Below, piece after piece: positions 39,805 through 50,536 of a stretch of DNA of 50,537 nucleotides. The position numbers and the translations under genes are program-made. The stretch lies in contig NZ_CAMQSF010000024.1 of NCBI RefSeq assembly GCF_947036865.1, forward strand, positions 1 through 50,537, given 5' to 3'. This DNA comes from an uncultured Caulobacter sp. (GTDB taxonomy: Bacteria > Pseudomonadota > Alphaproteobacteria > Caulobacterales > Caulobacteraceae). Each line of letters opens with the position of its first letter. Within the stretch, counting starts at the first letter, position 1. The notes beneath the pieces are model-generated. The model did no database searches. It was not told the DNA's origin and was given only the letters and a program-made list of their open reading frames with translations.

Positions 39805-42800
39805 GTCCGCTCCGCCGCCGGCTCGGTCTTGGCCTCGCGCGGCGTGATCAGGCGGCCGAGCTTGGGCGCCAGCCAGTGCTCGATGTCGTCGATGATCTCA
39901 TAGACCACCGGCACCAGGACCAGCGACAACACGGTCGAGGTGATCAGGCCGCCGATGACGGCCACGGCCATCGGCTGGCGGAACTCCGAGCCGGTGCCGA
40001 TGCCGAGCGCGGTCGGCAGCATGCCGGCCATCATCGCCAGGGTGGTCATGACGATCGGGCGGGCCCGCTCGTGGCAGGCGTCGAGGATGGCGTCGCGCTG
40101 GCTCATGCCGGCCCGCTCCTGCTCGATCGCGTACTCGACCAAGAGGATCGAGTTCTTGGCCGCCAGGCCCATCAGCATCAGGAAGCCGATCAGCGACGGC
40201 ATCGACAGCGACTGGCCGGTGACCAGCAGGGCGAAGAAGGCGCCGCCGATCGCCAGCGGCAGGGCCGACAGGATGGTGATCGGCTTGAAGAAGCCGCGGA
40301 ACAGCAGGACCAGCACGCCGAACACCAGGCCGACCGCCGACAGCAGGGCGACGGCGAAGCCGGTGAAGAGCTCGACGAAGGCCTCCTGGTCGCCGGCCGA
40401 GGCGGGGCCGACGCCGGCGGGCAGGTTCTTCATGGTCGGCAGCTTGCCGACGTCGCTCATCGCCTGGCCCAGCTGGGCGCCGTTGTTCAGGTCGGCCTCG
40501 ATGGTCACCTGCCGCTTGCGGGCGAAGCGGTCGATCTTGGCCGGACCGGCCTGGAACGACAGGTCGGCCACGGTGTCGAGCCGGGTCGAGCCGCCGCCGG
40601 CGGTCGGCACGCGCAGCGCGCCCAGGGCCGCCAGGTCGCGGCGGCTCTCGGCCGGCAGGCGCACGCGGATCGGGATCCGCCGCTCGCCCTGGGTCATCTT
40701 GGCGACATTGGCGTCGATGTCGCCGACCGTGGCCACGCGGGCGATGGCGGCGATGTCGGCCGAGCTGACGCCCAGGCGCGCGGCCTCGTCGGGCTTGGGC
40801 CGGATCAGGATCTCCGGACCGCTGGGCGGCGAGGACGGACGCGGGTCGGCGACCGTCGACAGGCCCTGCATCTCGCGCTCGATCTTGGCCGCCGTGCGCT
40901 CCAGCAGCGGACCGTCCTCGGAGACCAGGATGGTCTGCACCTCGGACGTGCCCCAGTCGCCCAGCAGGTTGACGCGGGCGTCGGGGATGTCGTGCAGGCT
41001 GTTGCGGACCTGCTGTTTGATCTGCGTGACCGTCAGGTCGCGATCGTCCTTCAGGACGATGGTGACGGTGGCGTCGCGGATGTCGGCGCCGCTCTGGCCG
41101 CCCCAGCCGTTGCCGATGTTCGACCCGACCTGGGCGAAGACGTGGGCGACCTCGCCGCGCTTGCGGAACAGCGTGGTGATCGACTGGACGGTGCGGTCCA
41201 TGTCGGCCACGGTCGCGCCAGGCGGGCCCTGGACCTTCAGATAATAGTAGTTGTTGTTGGCGGCCGGCTGGAACGCCGTGGGCAGGAAGACGGCCAGGCC
41301 GAACGAGCCGATCAGGATCACCGTGCCGATGATCAGGCTCAGGAACCGGTGGTCCAGCGCCCAGTCCAGCACGTCGCGATAGAAGCCCTTGAAGTCGCGG
41401 CGCGGATGCGGGGCCTTGGCGGGCTTGAGGAAATAGGCGGCCAGCAAGGGCGTCAGCAGGCGAGCCACGACCAGCGAGAACAGCACGGCCACCGCGACGG
41501 TCAGGCCGAACTCCTTGAAGAACTGGCCGGGCGTGCCGGGCATGAACGAGACGGGCACGAACACCGCCACGATGGTGAAGGTGGTGGCCACGACCGCCAG
41601 ACCGATGGCGTCGGCGCCCTCCATCGCCGCCTGGAACGGCCGCTGGCCGCGCGCCACGCGTTTTTCGATGTTCTCGATCTCGACCACGGCGTCGTCGACC
41701 AGGATGCCGATGACCAGGGTCAGGGCCAGCAGGGTCACGACGTTCAGCGAGAAGCCCATGATCGCCATGAAGGCGAAGGTCGGCACCAGCGACACCGGCA
41801 TGGCGATGGCGGTGATCAGGGTGGCGCGCCACTCGCGCAGGAACAGGAATACCACCAGCGAGGCCAGCAGCATGCCTTCCAGCAGGGTGTGCTCGGTGGC
41901 CGCGAAGCTGGCGCGGGTCTCGTCGACGGTCGAGAAGATCTTCACGAAGGCGACGCCCGGCTGCTTCTGGGCCAGGCGGTCGACGGCGGCCTTGACGCGA
42001 TCCTCGACCGCGACGTCGCTGCTGTCGCGGGTCTTCATCACCTGGAAGGCGACGACGGGGCGGCCGTCGAGGCGGGCGAAGCCGCGCTCCTCCTCCGAGC
42101 CCTGGCCGACCTGGGCCACGTCGGTCAGCTTGACGTAGCGCCCGCCGCCGACGGGGATGGTGATGGCGCGCAGCTGCTCGACCGTGTTCGCCGCGCCCAG
42201 GACGCGCAGGGTCTGCTCGCGGCCGCCGATATTGGCGCGGCCGCCGGGCGCGTCGACGCTGAAATTGGCCAGGGCCTGGCTGAGCTGCGGCGCGGTGACG
42301 CCGAAGCTGGCCATGCGATCGGGATCGATCAGGACGTTGACCTCGCGGTCGACGCCGCCGACGCGCGCCACCTGGGCCACGCCCTTCTCGCCCTGCAGGG
42401 CGCGGGTGACCGTGTCGTCGATGAACCAGGACAGCTCGGTCGGGCTCATGTTTGGGGCGGTGACCGCGTAGGTGATGATCGGCGCGCTGGTGATCTCCAG
42501 CCGCTGGACGATCGGCGCGTCCACCTCGCGCGGCAGGATGGCGCGGGTCTGGTCGACCTTGGAGCGCACCTCGTCGGTGACCTTCTGCAGGTCCTCCCCG
42601 AGATTGAACTGGATGGTCGTGGTCGAGGCGCCCTGAACGACCGAGGATCTGATGTCCTTGACGTTGGAGATGCCCGCCACCGCGTCCTCGATGGGCCGGG
42701 TGACCTGGGTCTCCATCTCGCCGGGGGCCGCGCCGCTCTGGGTGACCGTCACGGTCACGGCGGGGAACTCGACGTTCGGGAACTGCTTGATCGGCAGGGT

Positions 42801-42917
42801 CAGATAGCAGCCGATGCCGGCGATCAGCAGGGCGATGAACACCACCGCGATCGGGATGGGATTGCGGATCGCCCAGGCCGAGACCTGGAGCCCGCCGGTC
42901 TTGTGGTCCTCGATCAT
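39801..42917 (-). CDS. RND multidrug efflux permease
   Basis: 1038 aa, AcrB/HAE1 type with about 12 membrane segments in two halves. The start (MIEDHKTGGLQVSAWAIRNPIPIAVVFIALLIAGIGCYLTLPIK) is the first membrane helix. The proton-relay Asp pair is in LVIGILVDDAVVEIENIEKR in TM4. The periplasmic docking loops and the second TM block (LIGFLMLMGLAAKNSILLVEYA) are all present, so it looks intact. Its ATG overlaps the stop of the adaptor gene (TAATG). It works with the adaptor and NodT proteins encoded just upstream. The substrate range cannot be read from sequence. Confidence 0.96.
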   Translation of the reverse strand: MIEDHKTGGLQVSAWAIRNPIPIAVVFIALLIAGIGCYLTLPIKQFPNVEFPAVTVTVTQSGAAPGEMETQVTRPIEDAVAGISNVKDIRSSVVQGASTTTIQFNLGEDLQKVTDEVRSKVDQTRAILPREVDAPIVQRLEITSAPIITYAVTAPNMSPTELSWFIDDTVTRALQGEKGVAQVARVGGVDREVNVLIDPDRMASFGVTAPQLSQALANFSVDAPGGRANIGGREQTLRVLGAANTVEQLRAITIPVGGGRYVKLTDVAQVGQGSEEERGFARLDGRPVVAFQVMKTRDSSDVAVEDRVKAAVDRLAQKQPGVAFVKIFSTVDETRASFAATEHTLLEGMLLASLVVFLFLREWRATLITAIAMPVSLVPTFAFMAIMGFSLNVVTLLALTLVIGILVDDAVVEIENIEKRVARGQRPFQAAMEGADAIGLAVVATTFTIVAVFVPVSFMPGTPGQFFKEFGLTVAVAVLFSLVVARLLTPLLAAYFLKPAKAPHPRRDFKGFYRDVLDWALDHRFLSLIIGTVILIGSFGLAVFLPTAFQPAANNNYYYLKVQGPPGATVADMDRTVQSITTLFRKRGEVAHVFAQVGSNIGNGWGGQSGADIRDATVTIVLKDDRDLTVTQIKQQVRNSLHDIPDARVNLLGDWGTSEVQTILVSEDGPLLERTAAKIEREMQGLSTVADPRPSSPPSGPEILIRPKPDEAARLGVSSADIAAIARVATVGDIDANVAKMTQGERRIPIRVRLPAESRRDLAALGALRVPTAGGGSTRLDTVADLSFQAGPAKIDRFARKRQVTIEADLNNGAQLGQAMSDVGKLPTMKNLPAGVGPASAGDQEAFVELFTGFAVALLSAVGLVFGVLVLLFRGFFKPITILSALPLAIGGAFFALLVTGQSLSMPSLIGFLMLMGLAAKNSILLVEYAIEQERAGMSQRDAILDACHERARPIVMTTLAMMAGMLPTALGIGTGSEFRQPMAVAVIGGLITSTVLSLVLVPVVYEIIDDIEHWLAPKLGRLITPREAKTEPAAERT

Positions 42918-43987
42918 TAGCGGGCGCCTTGAGCCGCCGGAGCGGGACGAACGACGTCGCCGTCGGTGACGAACGAAGCGCCGCCCAGGACGATGCGGGT
43001 TCCGGCCGGCGGACCCTGCACCAGCTGCGCCCAGCCGCCGCCCTTCTGGCCGATCTTCACACCGACCTGATGGGCGCGGTTGTTGCTGTCCACGGTCATG
43101 ACGAAGAGGCCGTCGGCCTCGTAGCGGATGGCCGACTCCGGAATAGCGGTGACCGCCGCGCCCGAGGCCCCGAAATTGGCGCGGCCGAAGCCGCCGGGGC
43201 GCAGGTCAGGCCGCACCGGCAGGCGCACGCGCACCTTGCCCAGGCGGCTCGTGCTATCGACACGCGGGCTGATCAGCCGCACCACGCCGGGGATCAGCTG
43301 GCCGCTGGGAAGCGAGACCTGGGCCGTCTGGCCGACGCGGATGCCCGCCAGATCGGCCTCGTTGACCTCGGCGTCCAGTTCGACCAGGCCGTCGCGGGCG
43401 ATGCTGAACCACGGGGTGGTCCCGCCGCCGGCGATCTGGCCGGGCTGGACGCCGCGCGACAGCACCCGGCCGCTGACCGGGGCGGTGATGGTCATCCGGC
43501 CGGCGCGGGTGCGCAGCTCCTTCAGCGCCGCCTCCTGCGCCTTGGCCTGGTAGCGGCGGGTCTCGATCTGCTCCTGGCTGAGCACGCCCTGGCCGTCCAG
43601 GCCGGAGACGCGCGCCGCCTCGGCCTGGGCCTGGGCGGTGACGGCGGCCTGCTGGTCGATCTGGGCGCGCAGCAGGGTGTCGTCCAGCTGGGCCAGGGGC
43701 TGGCCGGCGCGGACCCAGTCGCCTTCGTCGGCATAGAGCCGCGCGACGCGATAGCCGGTCAGTTCGGAGCCGACGGCCGCCTCCTCGCGCGAGACCAAGA
43801 GGCCCGAGGCCTCGATCCCGCTGCCGAGCGGGCGGGTCTCGACCGTGCCGACGCTGACGGCGCGCGCCTGGGCGGCGGCGGCGCTGGCGGGCTTGTCCTT
43901 CTTGCCGCCGCAGGCGGTCAGGCCCACCGCGGAGCAGACCAGGGCGGTGGCGATCAGATGGCGGGTCGTCATCGGGGCGGGTCTCAT
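42917..43987 (-). CDS. RND efflux periplasmic adaptor, lipoprotein
   Basis: 356 aa. The ATG at 43987 overlaps the NodT stop as ATGA. The signal is lipoprotein-type: LICS-like stretch ending in SAVGLTAC-GG, lipidated Cys26 in this numbering. Order: barrel-sandwich hybrid (VETRPLGSGIEASGLLVSREEAAVGSELTG), helical hairpin with coiled coil (about 90-150), lipoyl half two (TITAPVSGRVLSRGVQPGQ), beta-barrel and membrane-proximal domain. It joins the inner-membrane pump to the outer-membrane channel. Membrane anchoring by lipid is usual for AcrA-type adaptors. Confidence 0.94.
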   Translation of the reverse strand: MRPAPMTTRHLIATALVCSAVGLTACGGKKDKPASAAAAQARAVSVGTVETRPLGSGIEASGLLVSREEAAVGSELTGYRVARLYADEGDWVRAGQPLAQLDDTLLRAQIDQQAAVTAQAQAEAARVSGLDGQGVLSQEQIETRRYQAKAQEAALKELRTRAGRMTITAPVSGRVLSRGVQPGQIAGGGTTPWFSIARDGLVELDAEVNEADLAGIRVGQTAQVSLPSGQLIPGVVRLISPRVDSTSRLGKVRVRLPVRPDLRPGGFGRANFGASGAAVTAIPESAIRYEADGLFVMTVDSNNRAHQVGVKIGQKGGGWAQLVQGPPAGTRIVLGGASFVTDGDVVRPAPAAQGAR

Positions 43988-45504
43988 CGGGCGGAAGGCT
44001 TGCCGAAATCGGCGGGCTTGGAGGGAACGGACTCGGGCGACCAGCCGCCGCCGAGCGCCTTGTAGGTCTGGACGGCGCGTTGCAGCGCCTGGGTCTGGGC
44101 GCCGGTCAGGGCCGTGCGGGCCCCGCGCCAGGCCTGTTCGGCCTGCAGGGCCGTGGTCAGGTCGGTCAGGCCGGCGGCGTAGCCCTTGCGGCTGGCCTCG
44201 TAGGCGGCGGCGGCGCGACGCTCGCCGGCGGCCAGCAGGGCCACGCGGCGCTGGTCGGCGTCGTATTGCGTCAGCGCGTTCTCGGTCTCGCCGAACGCGC
44301 GCTGGACGGTCTGCTCGTAGGTGACGGCGGCCTGCTCTACGCGCGCCCCCTGCGCCTTGATGTCCGACAGCAGCTTGGGGATGTTCAGCACCGGGGTCGA
44401 CAGATTGGCGCCCAGGGTCCAGGCCGAGCTGGTCGTCGAGACCGTGCCGCCCGACTGCAGGAAGCTGGGGCTGATCGACTTCTGGATCCCGAAGCCCGGT
44501 GTCAGGGTCAGGGTCGGGAACAGGGCCAGCTCGTTGATGTTCAGATTGCCCGAGGCCGAGGCCAGCCGAGCGGCGGCCTCGCGCACATCGGGCCGGCGGG
44601 CCAGCAGCTCGCCCGGAGCGGCGGCCGGGACCGGCGGGGCCTTGGCCAGGGTCGCCTCGACCGGCAGGCTGGCCAGCGGGTCGACGCCCTTGCCGACCAG
44701 GATCAGCAGGCTGCGGCGCGACGCGCGCAGCTGCGCCTCCAGCGCGGCGGCCTGGGCCTGGGCCTGGGCCAGGTCGGCCGCGGTGCGGTCGCCCTCGGAC
44801 GTCGCCGACAGGCCCCGGCGGCCCTTCTCGTCGGCGACCTTGAACAGGCTCTCGGCGATGCGGGCGTTGGCGCGGGCGTCCTCCAGCTGCACGGCGTAGC
44901 CGCGCGCCTCGAAATAGGACTGGGCGACATTGGCGGCTAAGGCGGCGCGGGCGCCCTCATAGGAAAAGCGCGCGGCGGCCAGATCGTTGTCGACCACGCG
45001 GCGGGCGGCGCCGCGCCGGCCGATCAGGTCGAGCTCCCACGAGACGTCGAAATTGGCCGCGTAGCTCTTGCTGACCCCGCCTTGCGTAAAGCCGCCGGCC
45101 CCGGTCTGGTCGATGATGTGGGTGTCGGTGCGCTTGGCCGAGCCGGTCAGGGGCGTCTGCGGGATATAGATCTGGCGAAGCTGGCCCTCGCGAACGGCGC
45201 GCGCCTCCGCGAGTCGGGCGGCGGCCAGGCGGGCGTCGGGGCTCTGGGCCAGGGCGGTCGTGATCAGATCGTTCAAGACCGGGTCGTCGAAGCTGGTCCA
45301 CCAGGTGTCCAGCGTCTGGGACGGCAGGGCCTGGCCCGCCGGCGCCTCATAGGCGGCGGGCAGGCGCACATCGACCTTGCGCGGCGGGGTCGTGCAGGCC
45401 GACAGGCTCGCGCCCGCCAAGGCGACGGTCGAGGCGAGCAGGATCACGGAGGAGCCAGCAGGCCGGCCAGGACGCCCGGCGGCGCCGGTCTTGGCGAGAC
45501 GCAT
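43984..45504 (-). CDS. NodT-type outer-membrane efflux lipoprotein
   Basis: 506 aa, ATG at 45504. Lipoprotein signal with lipobox LSAC (Cys37). The TolC/OprM fold is seen: TLDTWWTSFDDPVLNDLITTALAQSPDARLAAARLAEARA is the typical first repeat; AYEASRKGYAAGLTDLTTALQAEQAW near the end is the second-repeat hallmark. It is the first gene of a three-gene unit (channel, adaptor, pump) joined by overlapping stops and starts, the reverse of the usual adaptor-pump-channel order. No regulator gene is attached. Confidence 0.94.
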   Translation of the reverse strand: MRLAKTGAAGRPGRPAGSSVILLASTVALAGASLSACTTPPRKVDVRLPAAYEAPAGQALPSQTLDTWWTSFDDPVLNDLITTALAQSPDARLAAARLAEARAVREGQLRQIYIPQTPLTGSAKRTDTHIIDQTGAGGFTQGGVSKSYAANFDVSWELDLIGRRGAARRVVDNDLAAARFSYEGARAALAANVAQSYFEARGYAVQLEDARANARIAESLFKVADEKGRRGLSATSEGDRTAADLAQAQAQAAALEAQLRASRRSLLILVGKGVDPLASLPVEATLAKAPPVPAAAPGELLARRPDVREAAARLASASGNLNINELALFPTLTLTPGFGIQKSISPSFLQSGGTVSTTSSAWTLGANLSTPVLNIPKLLSDIKAQGARVEQAAVTYEQTVQRAFGETENALTQYDADQRRVALLAAGERRAAAAYEASRKGYAAGLTDLTTALQAEQAWRGARTALTGAQTQALQRAVQTYKALGGGWSPESVPSKPADFGKPSAR

Positions 45505-46035
45505 TCAGTTCAAACCCAATTGTCCCCGCCGTCGGGCAGGCTTCTGGCGACCAGTGGTCTCCCACTTAGGCGCCCGAGCCCCGATCGAAAACCCCCCGCG
45601 CAACGCTTTAGCGCAGCTTGTGTGCGTCTCGTCGGGTCCCGGACGTCGTGGACGCCATACCCTGTCGCCGTGCGACGTGACGCCGCGCCCGCCTCGCCCT
45701 GCCCGAGCGACGGTTGACGCGGCCGCGAAACATACCCCATCATCGAAACAGGTGTTCGACCTCAATCGTCGACGCCCGCGTCGGCTACCAGACCGACGAA
45801 GTATGCGTGGCTTTTCAAACGTCCGGCCCAGGGGGAACCAAGGCTTGTCGGCGCTCGAAGACGCATCACCGGGTTTCGAAAACGAACGCTTCGCGCGGGT
45901 CGCCAACGCGATCGCGCGGGGGCGCGTCACCGCCGCGCGCGGGAGGTCGCCGCCCAGCTAGCCACCACACCGCGCACGGTCACAGGGCCCGCTCGAACGA
46001 GGCCCGTCCAAGCAACAATCGAGGGAGGGAAGATC
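45505..46035. other. 531-nt gap between the efflux operon and the receptor
   Basis: No convincing gene. Frames here lack ribosome sites and recognisable domains; a short plus-strand run about 45805-45960 (GLSALEDASPGFENERFARVANAI) has some protein-like character and could be a relic. TTGACG at 45714-45719 could be part of a promoter for the receptor gene, but no good -10 follows. A small palindrome CGCT-TT-AGCG is at 45606-45615. The divergent promoters of both neighbours must lie within this gap. Confidence 0.5.
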
Positions 46036-49026
46036 ATGAAACCACACAGCGCCCTGTTGGGCGGCACGGGCCTGGCTCTAGTGCTCGCGATGGCCGGCGC
46101 CGCTCAGGCCCAGCAGAAGCCGGCCGACAATCCGACCCAGGTCGAGGAAGTCATCGTCACCGGCTCGTTCATCAAGGGCACGCCGGAGGACGCGGCCCTG
46201 CCGGTCAAGGTGATCGGCGCCGAGGAACTGCAAAAGCGCGGCTCGCCCTCGACGGTCGAGCTGATCAAGGCGCTGTCGGTCTCGAGCGGCGTTCTGGGCG
46301 ACACCAACCAGTTCGACAGCCGCGCCCAGGGCTCGGAAGGCTCGGGCTCGGTGAACCTGCGGGGCCTGGGCTCGCAGCGCACCCTGGTGCTGCTGAACGG
46401 CCGGCGCCTGGCCATCAACCCGCTGGCCGCGGCCGGCGCCGGCATCGTCGACACCAACATCCTGCCCGCCGCCGCCATCGGCCGCCTGGAAGTGCTGAAG
46501 GACGGCGCGGCCGCGACCTACGGCTCGGACGCCATCGCCGGCGTGGTCAACTTCATCACCAAGAAGAGCTTCCAGGGCCTGGAGCTGGGCGCCGACTACC
46601 GCCACATCGACGGCTCGAAGGGCGACTACGGCGGCAGCCTGACCTGGGGGCAGGTCTGGGAGAACGGCAACGTCCTGGCCAGCGTCGGCTGGCAGCACCG
46701 CTCCAAGCTGTCGGTGGCCAAGCGCGACTGGGCCAACCGGCCGTATCTGAGCAACCCCGAGGCCGGCTGGTCGGCGGCCGGCAATCCCTCGACCTTCATC
46801 CCGCTGGCCAGCACCACCAACGGCATGCGCGACCCCGGCTGTTCGGGCCTGGGCGGGTTCCCGGGCTTCTCCGGCCTGACGCCGGTCTGCTACTGGCACT
46901 ACACGCCGTTCGACAACCTGGTCGAGAAGTCCAACGCGGTGCAGGCCTATGCCGAGGCCAACGCGGACCTGTCGGCCAAGACCAAGTTCCACGCCGAGGT
47001 GCTCTATTCGCACACCGACGTTCCGGACTGGAACACCTCGCCGTCCTACGCGGCGCTGGCGACCCCGACGGCGGAAGCCTCGCCGATCCCCGGCCGCTAT
47101 ATCGTGCCGGCCAGCAACCCCGGCCTGATCGCCTTCATGGCGGCCAATCCGACGGTGCAGCTGACCAGCCTGGTCAACGGCTCGGTCTCCACCGTGCCCA
47201 GCTCGGTCTTCGCCTTCGGGGCCATCAACGCGGCCAACCGGCCGTTCGGCCTGGGCGGCAATCCGAAGTTCGGCTACGGCCCCTCGATCGGGTCGCGGTC
47301 GTTCGACGCCTTCCGCGTCTCGGCCGACCTGTCGGGCGAGTGGGACAACGGCATCGGCTGGGACGTCGCCCTGACCTATTCGCAGGAAGTCGGCATCCGC
47401 ACCGGCTATGACACCCTGGTCAACCGCTTCGCCCTGGCGCTGCAGGGCCTGGGCGGTCCGCTGTGCGACAGCGACAAGAACACGCCCGGCATCCAGGGCA
47501 CGCCCGGCGTCGGGCAGTGTATGTATTACAACCCCTTCGCCAGCGCGATCCCCAGCAACGCCATCACCGGGACGGCCAATCCGCTCTACACGTCGTCCCT
47601 GGCCAACAACAAGGATCTGGTCGACTGGTTCTTCAAGAAGCTGTCGACCAAGCAGTCCTCGCGCCTGTTCGTCGGCGAGGCGGTGCTGAACGGCAAGACC
47701 ACCATCAGCCTGCCCGGCGGCGACGTGGCCTGGGCCGCCGGCGTCCAGTATCGCCGCACCTATTTCAAGGCCGACTACAACGACATCAGCAACGCCCTGA
47801 TCAATCCGTGCGTCAACACGCCGGACTTCGGCGTCACGACCTGCACGGGCTCGACGCGCAACGGCCCGTTCATGTTCCTGGGCGTCGGCACCCCGGCCGA
47901 CAATCAGAGCGACGTGATGGCCGGGTTCGGCGAACTGTCGATCCCGATCACCGAGACCTTCCAGGCCCAGCTGGCCGCCCGCTACGAGAAGTACGGCGGC
48001 GCGATCGGCTCGACCTTCAATCCCAAGGCCTCGGTGCGCTGGCAGGCCACCCCGTGGCTGGCGTTCCGCGCCTCGGCCGGTTCGACCTTCCGCGGGCCGC
48101 CGGACCCGGTGACGACCAACACCTCGGTGACCTCGCTTCAGGGCATTCTGGGCGTGTTCCGGGCCGTCGACATCTACGGCAATCCGAAGCTGAAGCCGGA
48201 AAAGGCCAAGACCTTCAACGCGGGCGTGCTGCTCAACGCCGGCGAGTTCAAGGCCAGCGTCGACTACTTCTATTTCGACTTCAAGGACCCGATCGTCGCC
48301 GAGCCGGTGGCGGGCATCGTCAGCGCGCTCTATCCGAACGGCGCGGCCGGAGCGAACAACTGCGCCGATCCGGCCTATGCGGCCCTGGTGGCGCGCTTCA
48401 CCTTCAACGGCGCGTGCGGCACGCCGACGACCAGCATCGCGCGCCTGCGGACCAACTATATCAACGGCGCGGCGGTCAAGAACGCGGGCCTGGACTTCAC
48501 GGCCGACTATCGCTTCCGCGACGTGATGGGCGGCGACGTGACCCTGGGCGGCACCGCCACCTACGTCCAGAAGTACGAGGTGGGCGCCACCCAGGTGGAG
48601 GGGATCACCGTCGAGAAGCCCTTCGACGCCGTCGGCCTCTTGAACTACCAGACCACCGTCGTGCCGATCCCGAAATGGAAGGGCGACGCCTATGTCGAGT
48701 GGAACAAGGGGCCGCATAACCTGCGCCTGACGGTCCACTATATCGGCAGCTACACCGACCAGCGCACCGCGCCGTTCGCGGCCAACGCCTATAAGGACAC
48801 CACGGGCGCGGGGGTGACGGTCAGCGCGGGCAAGACGATCGAGAAGCAGGTGCTGACCGACCTCTCGTATCGCGTCTTCCTGCCGTGGGACACGACCATG
48901 ACCCTGGCGGTGACCAACATCTTCGACAAGGCCCCGTCCTACGCCCGCCTCGACCTGGGCTACGACCCGTTCACCGGCGACCCGCTGGGCCGCACCTACA
49001 AGGTGGGCCTGCGCAAGAAGTTCTAG
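46036..49026 (+). CDS. TonB-dependent outer-membrane receptor
   Basis: 996 aa, ATG at 46036 with GGGAGGGAAG upstream. Signal peptide 1-25 (MKPHSALLGGTGLALVLAMAGAAQA), TonB box region QVEEVIVTGSFIKG (about 35-48), plug domain with ELIKALSVSSGVLGD and SGSVNLRGLGSQRTLVLLNGRR, LKDGAAATYGSDAIAGVVNF. The barrel ends with the classical terminal Phe (YKVGLRKKF). The plug motif LLNGRRLA and large size fit the branch that takes up oligosaccharides or other organic nutrients as well as siderophores; the substrate is not assigned. It stands alone; a good terminator follows. It is full length. Confidence 0.96.
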   Translation: MKPHSALLGGTGLALVLAMAGAAQAQQKPADNPTQVEEVIVTGSFIKGTPEDAALPVKVIGAEELQKRGSPSTVELIKALSVSSGVLGDTNQFDSRAQGSEGSGSVNLRGLGSQRTLVLLNGRRLAINPLAAAGAGIVDTNILPAAAIGRLEVLKDGAAATYGSDAIAGVVNFITKKSFQGLELGADYRHIDGSKGDYGGSLTWGQVWENGNVLASVGWQHRSKLSVAKRDWANRPYLSNPEAGWSAAGNPSTFIPLASTTNGMRDPGCSGLGGFPGFSGLTPVCYWHYTPFDNLVEKSNAVQAYAEANADLSAKTKFHAEVLYSHTDVPDWNTSPSYAALATPTAEASPIPGRYIVPASNPGLIAFMAANPTVQLTSLVNGSVSTVPSSVFAFGAINAANRPFGLGGNPKFGYGPSIGSRSFDAFRVSADLSGEWDNGIGWDVALTYSQEVGIRTGYDTLVNRFALALQGLGGPLCDSDKNTPGIQGTPGVGQCMYYNPFASAIPSNAITGTANPLYTSSLANNKDLVDWFFKKLSTKQSSRLFVGEAVLNGKTTISLPGGDVAWAAGVQYRRTYFKADYNDISNALINPCVNTPDFGVTTCTGSTRNGPFMFLGVGTPADNQSDVMAGFGELSIPITETFQAQLAARYEKYGGAIGSTFNPKASVRWQATPWLAFRASAGSTFRGPPDPVTTNTSVTSLQGILGVFRAVDIYGNPKLKPEKAKTFNAGVLLNAGEFKASVDYFYFDFKDPIVAEPVAGIVSALYPNGAAGANNCADPAYAALVARFTFNGACGTPTTSIARLRTNYINGAAVKNAGLDFTADYRFRDVMGGDVTLGGTATYVQKYEVGATQVEGITVEKPFDAVGLLNYQTTVVPIPKWKGDAYVEWNKGPHNLRLTVHYIGSYTDQRTAPFAANAYKDTTGAGVTVSAGKTIEKQVLTDLSYRVFLPWDTTMTLAVTNIFDKAPSYARLDLGYDPFTGDPLGRTYKVGLRKKF

Positions 49027-49054
49027 TTCCTCGGCGGTCTTGTGTGGGACTTGC

Positions 49055-49088
49055 GGCGCGTCCTCCCCCAGGGACGCGCCGTCTTCTT
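49055..49088 (+). terminator. Intrinsic terminator of the TonB-dependent receptor gene
   Basis: GGCGCGTCC (49055-49063) and GGACGCGCC (49072-49080) form a perfect 9-bp stem with an 8-nt loop, followed by GTCTTCTT. It starts 29 nt after the stop codon. Confidence 0.75.
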
Positions 49089-49127
49089 GCGCGTCGGACG
49101 GCGCCCGAGGATTTGAGGCGATAAGCT

Positions 49128-49247
49128 CTCCCTTCCCCCTTGATGGGGGAGGGGCCGGGGATGGGGGTGACCCGCGGAGGTCAGGCCGCGCGCGGCCTCG
49201 GACGCCGCGTCACCCCCACCCTGCCCTCGCCCATCGAAGGGGGAGGG
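49128..49247. repeat. GC-rich inverted repeat with CCATCGAAGGGGGAGG ends
   Basis: CTCTCCCTTCCCCCTTGATG at the left pairs with CCATCGAAGGGGGAGGG at the right, and the inner GGATGGGGGTGAC pairs with GTCACCCCCACC. A half copy is at 18724-18765. It lies between the convergent receptor and tuf terminators. Confidence 0.7.
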
Positions 49248-49277
49248 TCTTACATCTCCGGAACCGCCTCACAGCAA

Positions 49278-49305
49278 AAGGCCCCGGAGTTTCCTCCGGG
49301 GCCTT
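49278..49305 (-). terminator. Intrinsic terminator of tuf
   Basis: AAGGCCCCGGAG (49278-49289), loop of four, CTCCGGGGCCTT (49294-49305): a perfect 12-bp stem. On the minus strand it is followed by TTGC after the stem's own TT. It lies 41 nt past the tuf stop. Confidence 0.8.
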
Positions 49306-49345
49306 CGCTTAGCTCAGTTCAGCGTGTGCTGAAGATCGTTCGAGA

Positions 49346-50536
<1,191 letters not shown>

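Noticed and set aside
38994..42920. Very long plus-strand open frame (1308 codons) antisense to the RND pump
   Set aside because: High-GC coding DNA leaves long open frames on the other strand. This one is rich in Arg, Gly, Gln and His, has no domain, and runs across the HisKA_2 kinase and RND genes, whose motifs are clear.
45505..45930. Possible 141-aa minus-strand gene in the gap between efflux operon and receptor
   Set aside because: Arg/Ser-rich with no ribosome site and no homology-like pattern; it ends just at the NodT start region.
49306..49330. TTAGCTCAGTTC near the tuf terminator, like a tRNA D-arm
   Set aside because: No acceptor stem, anticodon arm or T-arm could be built around it.
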